Positions 13,610-19,640 of a DNA stretch of 29,136 nucleotides are shown here, in pieces (the first letter of the stretch is position 1; every line of letters begins with the position of its first letter). The notes under the pieces are model-generated. The model was not told where the DNA came from. It made no database searches and saw nothing but the letters and a program-made list of their open reading frames with translations. The position numbers and the translations under genes are program-made. The DNA is taken from IMG/VR virus record IMGVR_UViG_3300048691_000086, positions 1 through 29,136 of that record; one strand, 5' to 3'. This DNA comes from a virus.

Positions 13610-14763
13610 CTATTAAAATCCATACCAAGCTAGTAGATGACTTAGACCCTGAAGTACAAGCCATGTTAATTGCTATGTACTCAAGAGATAGCTCATCTAT
13701 CGTTACACGCTTACCTTCTAGTATTGAATCCAAGGAACAACATAAGGAGAAATTTAAGAAGTACTTCCTAGACTATGGGCATAAGAGTATTGGTCAATGT
13801 GGGGTTACTACTGTGTTCTTTGAGAATGTCTCACTGATAGCTGCCAAGTGTATTGAGAACCACCCTTTGTTTAATGGGCAGGAATGCAGTACTCGTTACA
13901 TTGACTTCACTAAACAACCTTTAATCAGTGATAGTCCTGCTACCACTGTAATCCAGGAAGCTTTAATGAAAGAGTATACTTGGCAGTTAGAGGCTGTTAC
14001 AGCAAAGCTAATGAAGGAACACCCAAGTAACACTAAAGTACAGGTTAACTCTATTAAGGCTAGAGCCTTTGATATATGCAGAGGTCTACTACCTGCTGGT
14101 GTTACTACTAATGTGGCTATGGTAGCTTCCTTTGATACCTTCATTAACCACTTAGGTATGCTCTTATATCACCCATTAACTGAGGTGAGTAAGATTGCTG
14201 TAGCTACCTTATATAAGTTGAAGCAAGATTACCCTACAGCCATTCCTGACATGGAAGACCTCTTACAAGAGTACCACTACATGCTAGGTAAGGAGCAATA
14301 CTTCTATACAACCAATGTGCAAGAGTACACAAAGAACATAGCACCAATACAACGTGAACTAGTACCTCTGAGTGAGAGTAAGATAGCCTTACAAGGCTTT
14401 GAAGGTTTACTAGACTATGGCTCATATAGAGACTTACACCGTCATCGTAATGGAGTTATCAACTTCCCTAAGCTTGATACTTATCTTGGCTTCCATCCTT
14501 GGTATTCAGAACACTTAATCCATAGAGAACCTCTTACTGAAGTACTACTTAGTTGTATGGGTGCAAATCCTTATGCTATTCCCCTTGGGTTTAGAGTACC
14601 TGTTAAGTACACCTGTGATGTCAATCAATACAACTATGTACTAGGTCTTCGTAGTGGTATGAGTTCACACCCTACCTTAAGACAGTTTGTTTTAGGTGAA
14701 GACTTCGTAGATAGCTTTAACCCTGTAAGGGGTAAACAAACATTTAATATGGAGAACCAATGA
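13606..14763 (+). CDS. thyX: FAD-dependent thymidylate synthase homologue, double ThyX domain
   Basis: 385 residues, longer than the usual single-domain ThyX (about 220-250). ThyX makes dTMP from dUMP with FAD, NADPH and methylene-tetrahydrofolate. Residues 1-200 form one ThyX-like unit (YGHKSIGQCG at 57-66, GQECSTRYIDF at 91-101, CRGLLPAGVTT at 158-168). Residues 260-365 form a second (DYGSYRDLHRHRNGV at 270-284, then GLRSGMSSHPTLRQF). The classical RHR-x7-S-x-R-Y signature is split: STRY lies in the first unit, where RHR is replaced by ENHP, and RHR lies in the second. With dUTPase it would supply thymine nucleotides. Start coupled by ATGA. Confidence 0.82.
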   Translation: MTIKIHTKLVDDLDPEVQAMLIAMYSRDSSSIVTRLPSSIESKEQHKEKFKKYFLDYGHKSIGQCGVTTVFFENVSLIAAKCIENHPLFNGQECSTRYIDFTKQPLISDSPATTVIQEALMKEYTWQLEAVTAKLMKEHPSNTKVQVNSIKARAFDICRGLLPAGVTTNVAMVASFDTFINHLGMLLYHPLTEVSKIAVATLYKLKQDYPTAIPDMEDLLQEYHYMLGKEQYFYTTNVQEYTKNIAPIQRELVPLSESKIALQGFEGLLDYGSYRDLHRHRNGVINFPKLDTYLGFHPWYSEHLIHREPLTEVLLSCMGANPYAIPLGFRVPVKYTCDVNQYNYVLGLRSGMSSHPTLRQFVLGEDFVDSFNPVRGKQTFNMENQ

Positions 14764-15197
14764 AAAGAAAGTTTACTAAGTTGGCTCTTAACCCCCTATA
14801 CATACTTTCTCAGAAAGCCTTACTTGATGTTGATGTTGTTAACCTAGAGATCTCTAGATTCATTCACTGCCATCAAAGTAGTGAGGAAGGAAGTGCCTCT
14901 CATAATGCTTGGGCTGCTTTAGTAAGCTCCATTGAACTTACTAGGGAGCTAGGACTTCTAGGTTACTTCAAGGACTTAGTAATGCCATTATTTGATAAGG
15001 TATATCCAATACTGCAAGCTACTTACGCTGAACAAGTTGAAACAGGTATATATAGATATGTTAGTGATATTTCTATAGATGTCTTGGATCTAATTAACAT
15101 ACACCATGCTCAACTTGAATGTATTACTAGGGCTGTCTATGAGAAAGCCTATACAACTACCAATAAACGACTAAAGGAATCAACGCATGCTAAGTAA
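14760..15197 (+). CDS. Hypothetical helical protein
   Basis: 145 residues. The ATG overlaps the ThyX stop and SD GGAGA lies upstream. Almost wholly helical by composition, with a basic N-terminus (MKRKFTKLALNPLY) and a basic C-terminal tail. No motif recognised. The overlap suggests co-translation with ThyX, but no enzymatic link can be seen. Confidence 0.55.
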   Translation: MKRKFTKLALNPLYILSQKALLDVDVVNLEISRFIHCHQSSEEGSASHNAWAALVSSIELTRELGLLGYFKDLVMPLFDKVYPILQATYAEQVETGIYRYVSDISIDVLDLINIHHAQLECITRAVYEKAYTTTNKRLKESTHAK

Positions 15198-15663
15198 CGT
15201 AGTTAACATAGTTATAGGAGAATCTCTAGCTTCATATCGTTACCTGGGAGATGGTGAATACCTTTCCTATTACCTCCCCGAGACTGAGAAAAGCTTATCA
15301 AGAATAAAGGCTTGGGTAGTAAATTTCTGTGAGACATGTACTAACCAAGGCTTGTACCCTTACGTAATATTCACACACTCACCTTACATACTTAATCACT
15401 TCATGCTTGCTACTTATGTTGGTAGTTTAGTAAAAAAGTATCCTAACAGTGTTAAGGTCACTGAGTTAAAGAAACTTCATGGATCAATAGATCCTGATAT
15501 GTTAGACCTGTATGAGGCTGATAGTGAACTAGTGAAACTAAAGAAAGAATATAACCTCATCACTAGTGACAATTACCTTAATAACACCTTAGGTAGCTTC
15601 AATGATGACTACGCTGATTTATTAGAGTTAAGTTTAGAGTTAGATAACCAAAAGGAGCAATAA
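15187..15663 (+). CDS. Hypothetical protein with an ATPase H-loop-like motif
   Basis: 158 residues, SD AAAGGA, overlapping the previous gene by 11 bases. The segment PYVIFTHSPYILNHFMLA at about 58-75 closely resembles the switch (H-loop) region of OLD/AAA_21/ABC-type ATPases, where a histidine follows a strand. There is no Walker A, signature or Walker B motif in the protein, so it cannot be such an ATPase by itself. It may be a fragment or a mimic. The remainder is acidic and helical. Confidence 0.5.
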   Translation: MLSNVVNIVIGESLASYRYLGDGEYLSYYLPETEKSLSRIKAWVVNFCETCTNQGLYPYVIFTHSPYILNHFMLATYVGSLVKKYPNSVKVTELKKLHGSIDPDMLDLYEADSELVKLKKEYNLITSDNYLNNTLGSFNDDYADLLELSLELDNQKEQ

Positions 15664-15665
15664 AA

Positions 15666-16367
15666 ATGAGCATACTACATGAAGCACATGATCTAATCAA
15701 TGGACAACGAGCCAAGGATTACGGATCACCTGATATAAACTTTGCACACATTGCTGCTATATGGTCAGGTGTACTAACACCAATCATTAGCCGTAACATC
15801 ACCTCAGTTGAGGTTGCCTTATGTATGCAGGGAGTTAAGATGGCTAGATTAGCCAAGAGTCCCGACCACAGGGACAGTGCAGTAGATAACTGTGGGTATG
15901 CAGGTATTATTGAAAAGCTAGTATCAAGCCATACAGAAGCTCAATGTAATTTAGACGTAGTGCCTTGTCATGTGGATAAAGAGCAGAATGAGTCTTCGGC
16001 TATAGAGTGGTTGCAAAACTCCGCTGCCCGAGGTGGTGTACATGCGCAATTTTATTTAGGCAGTTTGTACGAAAAAGGACAAATCGTAGTTAAAGACAAA
16101 ACTAAAGCGTTCCAGTTATACGAGAAAGCTGCCAAACAAGGTCATGGATATGCACAATTTAAGTTAGGTTATATGTACCACAAAGGCAAAGGCGTAGAAA
16201 AGAACGAAAGCACAGCGGTAGCGTGGTTTCAAAAAGCTGCTGACCAAGGACACGCAGAGGCGCAACTTAAATTAAAAGCATTAGGATCACTCTTGGCTAA
16301 CAAAACCGTGTCTCTATACAAGAATGCCTCAGTAGGTCAAACTGTATTTGGTTGTGCTGAAACATAA
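15666..16367 (+). CDS. DUF6378 domain fused to Sel1 repeats
   Basis: 233 residues, SD AAAAGGAG. Residues 1-85 match the phage DUF6378 domain (QRAKDYGSPDINFAHIAAIW, then VKMARLAKSPDHRDSAVDNC), of unknown activity. After a linker, residues about 108-200 are Sel1 repeats with near-textbook bacterial sequence (FYLGSLYEKGQ, LYEKAAKQGHGYAQFKLGYM, GKGVEKNESTAVAWFQKAAD). The repeat part uses codons such as GCG and CGA more freely than its neighbours and is less decayed than other Sel1 genes here, which suggests recent gain from a bacterial genome. Domain order and the single open frame are clear; the function is not. Confidence 0.82.
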   Translation: MSILHEAHDLINGQRAKDYGSPDINFAHIAAIWSGVLTPIISRNITSVEVALCMQGVKMARLAKSPDHRDSAVDNCGYAGIIEKLVSSHTEAQCNLDVVPCHVDKEQNESSAIEWLQNSAARGGVHAQFYLGSLYEKGQIVVKDKTKAFQLYEKAAKQGHGYAQFKLGYMYHKGKGVEKNESTAVAWFQKAADQGHAEAQLKLKALGSLLANKTVSLYKNASVGQTVFGCAET

Positions 16368-16380
16368 AAGGATTAATGAA

Positions 16381-16617
16381 ATGGCAATTAAACAGACTAT
16401 TTTAAGAGGTAAATTTATAGATACTATGAAGGAGACTGCTAGCTGGTCATATGAGAGTGGGGAAATTCTATTCAACTATTTAAATGATTTAGAGGGAGAC
16501 ATTGAGTTTGATCCAATAGCACTTAGGTGTGAATACTCTGAGGTAGCTACAGCTGACTTAGAGCCTTGTCATAACCCCATTGGATCACATGATGGAGTAC
16601 ACCTATGTTGGACATAG
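16381..16617 (+). CDS. Hypothetical acidic protein
   Basis: 78 residues from the ATG with SD AAAGGA eight bases upstream. An in-frame ATG at 16348 lies in the preceding gene. The C-terminal part contains two cysteines and histidines in a loose pattern (EPCHNPIGSHDGVHLCW) that might hold a metal ion. Otherwise unremarkable; no family recognised. Confidence 0.55.
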   Translation: MAIKQTILRGKFIDTMKETASWSYESGEILFNYLNDLEGDIEFDPIALRCEYSEVATADLEPCHNPIGSHDGVHLCWT

Positions 16618-16763
16618 AAGAAGACACAGTACCTATCAAGGAACAGGAAGAATACTCTAATGATTCCTTTGATAGTGATATTAAATTAGGGGCTTGGTTT
16701 ACTCTTCTATGGGTAGCTATAGTATTTATAGGCTTGTACTTAGGAGCAATACATGACATCTAA
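16605..16763 (+). CDS. Small single-pass membrane protein
   Basis: 52 residues with SD GGAG. The N-terminal 27 residues are acidic (MLDIEEDTVPIKEQEEY). One clear transmembrane helix follows at about 30-48 (AWFTLLWVAIVFIGLYLGA). Overlaps the genes on both sides by 13 and 11 bases. The acidic N-terminus suggests it may face the periplasm under weak charge control, or the cytoplasm with a partner. Function unknown; holin-like activity from a single helix cannot be excluded. Confidence 0.55.
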   Translation: MLDIEEDTVPIKEQEEYSNDSFDSDIKLGAWFTLLWVAIVFIGLYLGAIHDI

Positions 16764-17313
16764 CAATCCTGAAATAATAGTTCCATTTCATGGGTTCTAC
16801 AACTCTGTCTGGGATCTAAGTGAAATTGATCTTGAGGGTGAAGATGACGAAGGTAACACCTATGAGATTGAGTTTGACTGGACTAAATCTACTGTAAAGA
16901 TTGCTGAGAACTACATACATCAATTAAACCTACGGACAATTGAACATACACCTATTAGATTGACCTTAGAGTATGTAGATCTAAAGTCCCCTAAAGAATA
17001 TAACTTCTACACTGATACATTAAAAGCTACCATTAACCAAGACTTCGTAGATCATATCTTAAACACCTTGACTCTTAAAAGTGAGTTCTATGAGCAAGTT
17101 AAGGTGAAGGTTAAAGAGTTAGGTACACGCACCTCAGGGTATATCCCCTACTACTCTTGGAGTTTAACTGAATGGTTAAGTGAGACATTAGATGCTGTCC
17201 AATTAGGGGTGCTGTTTGAATGCTACATACAGTTCATCACTGAAGATCCCAATTGGTTTGATACAGTTCAGATTGAAGTATCGGAAGATAAAGAACATTG
17301 GTTAGTTTATTAA
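16753..17313 (+). CDS. Hypothetical acidic protein
   Basis: 186 residues, SD TAGGAG. The sequence is soluble, strongly acidic and rich in aromatic residues and beta pattern in the first half (EIIVPFHGFYNSVWDLSEID, GEDDEGNTYEIEF). The second half is helical. Overall negative charge could mimic DNA, but there is no direct evidence for it. No family recognised. Confidence 0.6.
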   Translation: MTSNNPEIIVPFHGFYNSVWDLSEIDLEGEDDEGNTYEIEFDWTKSTVKIAENYIHQLNLRTIEHTPIRLTLEYVDLKSPKEYNFYTDTLKATINQDFVDHILNTLTLKSEFYEQVKVKVKELGTRTSGYIPYYSWSLTEWLSETLDAVQLGVLFECYIQFITEDPNWFDTVQIEVSEDKEHWLVY

Positions 17314-17331
17314 CATAAGGAACATACACAC

Positions 17332-17580
17332 ATGAAACACATGACCGTAAAAAGCTTCTTTGAAGCTATTGATAACAATAACTTTGTTAATACCCCCGAG
17401 GGAGTCTCAGTAGGTGAACATGAGTTAGTAACAGACTTCGGCGTAGACGCATTAAATCTTGCTTATAAAGCATTTAATAGTGAAAGCCATATTGCCACTG
17501 AGAGTTGGAGGACTGTTGAATACAACACGGTTACAGAGTACTTCACCTATACAACCCGCGATTCTGAATACTTCCGATAA
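17332..17580 (+). CDS. Hypothetical protein, relative of the gene at 7297
   Basis: 82 residues, SD AAGGA with ten-base spacing to this ATG. A second ATG at 17341 is in frame and would align better with the start of the relative at 7297. The shared part is LAYKAFNSESHIATESWRTV. Two distant copies 10 kb apart indicate an old duplication or a family spread by recombination. Function unknown. Confidence 0.55.
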   Translation: MKHMTVKSFFEAIDNNNFVNTPEGVSVGEHELVTDFGVDALNLAYKAFNSESHIATESWRTVEYNTVTEYFTYTTRDSEYFR

Positions 17581-17583
17581 GCC

Positions 17584-17967
17584 ATGATTACTCTCACTAA
17601 CTACTTCACTCGCAATGGTGTGGATTTAAGAACCACAGACATTGTCCCCACTACCCATATTAATAATGCCTTAGGATTGCTCTCTAGAGTTAATGGGGTG
17701 TTAGCTACCTACCCAGCTAAAGACACTCTTAAAGTGAACTCAGGTTACCGCACAGCAGCTGTGAACAAGTTAGTGGGAGGAGCTAAGTACAGTAATCATA
17801 TGACAGCCATGGCTATTGATATAGCAGATACTAAAGGTAATCTCTATGCTTTCTTACTTAAACAGCCCTTGACCAAGTTAGGGCTATACATGGAACGGAA
17901 GGAAAGTACACCTACATGGGTACATCTCCAAACTAAGGCTACTGTAAATAATCCATTTAAACCTTGA
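17584..17967 (+). CDS. M15-type zinc peptidase (endolysin candidate)
   Basis: 127 residues, a complete single-domain Peptidase_M15 (M15_3/VanY-like). Substrate-binding SGYRTAAVN lies at 53-61, zinc ligands are H72 and D79 in SNHMTAMAIDIAD, and H114 is in WVHLQ. The enzyme class cuts D-Ala or other peptide bonds in peptidoglycan cross-links, and many phages use it for lysis. No signal peptide, so release would need a holin; a two-helix membrane protein follows at 18238. No strong SD is visible before this ATG. Confidence 0.85.
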   Translation: MITLTNYFTRNGVDLRTTDIVPTTHINNALGLLSRVNGVLATYPAKDTLKVNSGYRTAAVNKLVGGAKYSNHMTAMAIDIADTKGNLYAFLLKQPLTKLGLYMERKESTPTWVHLQTKATVNNPFKP

Positions 17968-17972
17968 CCACT

Positions 17973-18161
17973 ATGCTTACTTTACATCTTGAATCCAATA
18001 AGGCTTATCTAAAAGATAATGTACATTCCTTACATGTCCTAACTGGGAATGTCCTAGATGTGGATGCTCTTATTAAGTTGTTCAATGACGACTTCCATAC
18101 ACACTACACACGTGAGACCACTCATGTAACCTCTGAATTTAAAAGAAAGTACACACCATGA
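17973..18161 (+). CDS. Hypothetical small protein
   Basis: 62 residues from the ATG. An in-frame TTG at 17964 overlaps the peptidase stop and is the alternative start; neither has a good SD. Histidine-rich and soluble (LHLESNKAYL, FNDDFHTHYTRETTHVT). It lies between the peptidase and small coupled frames, so it may belong with lysis genes, though it has no membrane segment. Confidence 0.45.
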   Translation: MLTLHLESNKAYLKDNVHSLHVLTGNVLDVDALIKLFNDDFHTHYTRETTHVTSEFKRKYTP

Positions 18162-18238
18162 CTGATGAAGAAGAACACCAAGTTACTAATTGGGAGATTG
18201 ACCAGTACTTTAATGACTTAGATGTAGGCTCTCAATAA
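18158..18238 (+). CDS. Possible 26-residue acidic peptide
   Basis: Short frame beginning at an ATG that overlaps the previous stop (ATGA) and ending in TAATG, so its stop overlaps the next start. Sequence starts MTDEEEHQVTNWEIDQYF and is acidic. Tight coupling on both sides argues for translation, even if only to carry ribosomes to the membrane protein that follows. Confidence 0.4.
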   Translation: MTDEEEHQVTNWEIDQYFNDLDVGSQ

Positions 18239-18405
18239 TGTTTAGTCTACTAACCCTATTCTTTATATTCCCTGTTGTACTGAGCTTCTGTATTATCGGA
18301 GGGGTAATTTATTTACTAGTTATGTATTGGCAGGAAATCCTTCTTTGGCTTGCAGGCTTCGCCTTGCTTGCTGCTATTGCTTTCGCTATTTTGGTGTTTC
18401 CATGA
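18238..18405 (+). CDS. Two-helix membrane protein, holin candidate
   Basis: 55 residues with two hydrophobic segments: about 2-28 (LLTLFFIFPVVLSFCIIGG and on) and 33-54 (EILLWLAGFALLAAIAFAIL), separated by a short polar turn (MYWQE). This size and layout fit small class II-type holins. It lies 270 bases after the M15 peptidase and is coupled to the gene before (TAATG) and to the helicase after (ATGA). A role in early membrane change rather than lysis is also possible because it sits upstream of replication genes. Confidence 0.5.
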   Translation: MFSLLTLFFIFPVVLSFCIIGGVIYLLVMYWQEILLWLAGFALLAAIAFAILVFP

Positions 18406-19640
18406 ATGAACTAAACTCATGCCAACTAAAAGCTACTGAAGACTTTATTCAGTTTATGCATTCAGATTCTTCTGAACTCATAATTAGTGGTGCTGCTGGA
18501 ACAGGTAAGACATTTCTCATGAAACATCTCATAGAGGAAGTTGCTCCTAAGTTCCCAAGGTATACAGTGGCTTTAACAGCTACCCTTAATAAAGCTGCTC
18601 ATGTCCTATCTGAAATGGTAGGACAACCCGCTAAAACTATTCACTCATTTCTTAACCTCAAACCAAAGGAGGACTTTAAAACAGGTAAAACTACCATCAC
18701 TAAGAACAAAGGTTATAAGATTCACTTTGAAACCTTACTGTTCATTGATGAGTATAGCTATATAGATAGTGAACTACTAGAGCTAATCAGGGATACCTTG
18801 CATGCCTCTAAGATAGTTTATCTTGGAGACAAGGATCAGCTTAACCCTATCTTTGAAATGAATAGCCCTATTAACGCTTCAGTTAAAACTATCACTGAAC
18901 TTACTACTCAGATGAGGACTAAACAAGCAGGTATTAAACACCTAGTACAAGGCTATCGTGAAGCAGTAACCACTAGTACCTTCCCTAAGCTAGTTACCCT
19001 AGATTCCAGTGTTATACATCTATCTGATGAGGAAGCTCAAAGCAAAATTGATGAGTACTTCTATGAGAAGGACTGTACAGCTAAGATATTAGTCTATACA
19101 AATACACGGGTTAAGGAATACACAAACCATATTAGTTATATTCGTAAAGAGAACTCTATATATAACATAGGCAGTCAGGTTATATGTTCTAGCTTCTATC
19201 AGATTAACGATAGAGAATCCTTACATGCAGAGCAATCCATGACCATTACAGATGTACTGGAAGCTGCTCCCCTTAAACTTAAAGGTGCTGTTATTGAAGC
19301 CCTTGGGTTACAGGTTATAACTGACCTTGGATCTAACCAGTTAATCCATGTATGTCCCAATGATGAGCACCTTAAAGAAGTACTTAAACACTTTATTAGA
19401 TTAAAGGATTGGAGAACCGTATTTCAGATTAAAGGTTACTTTGCTGACATACGTGGGTGTGAAGTACAAACCACACACAAGGCACAAGGTTCTACTTATG
19501 ACACTGTATTCATTGATCTTACTGATATCAGTAAGTGTACTCGTCCTGATATAGCAGCAAGGTTACTTTATGTAGCTACATCTAGAGCCAAGAACCAAGT
19601 ATACCTTATAGGTAATTTAACAACTAAGTACGGAGGGTGA
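18402..19640 (+). CDS. SF1 helicase, Dda/RecD-like
   Basis: 412 residues from the ATG overlapping the previous stop. A longer in-frame start at 18327 would run through the membrane gene. Walker A is GAAGTGKT (30-37), Walker B is FIDEYS (114-119), motif III is LGDKDQLNP (141-149), motif V is TTHKAQGSTYDTVFID near 357-372 and motif VI is ATSRAKN near 395. This is the SF1B group of 5'-3' DNA helicases used by phages to start or restart replication. The SH3-like insert of Dda-type enzymes may be in the 270-350 region. It opens the replication block, as in N4. Confidence 0.88.
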   Translation: MNELNSCQLKATEDFIQFMHSDSSELIISGAAGTGKTFLMKHLIEEVAPKFPRYTVALTATLNKAAHVLSEMVGQPAKTIHSFLNLKPKEDFKTGKTTITKNKGYKIHFETLLFIDEYSYIDSELLELIRDTLHASKIVYLGDKDQLNPIFEMNSPINASVKTITELTTQMRTKQAGIKHLVQGYREAVTTSTFPKLVTLDSSVIHLSDEEAQSKIDEYFYEKDCTAKILVYTNTRVKEYTNHISYIRKENSIYNIGSQVICSSFYQINDRESLHAEQSMTITDVLEAAPLKLKGAVIEALGLQVITDLGSNQLIHVCPNDEHLKEVLKHFIRLKDWRTVFQIKGYFADIRGCEVQTTHKAQGSTYDTVFIDLTDISKCTRPDIAARLLYVATSRAKNQVYLIGNLTTKYGG

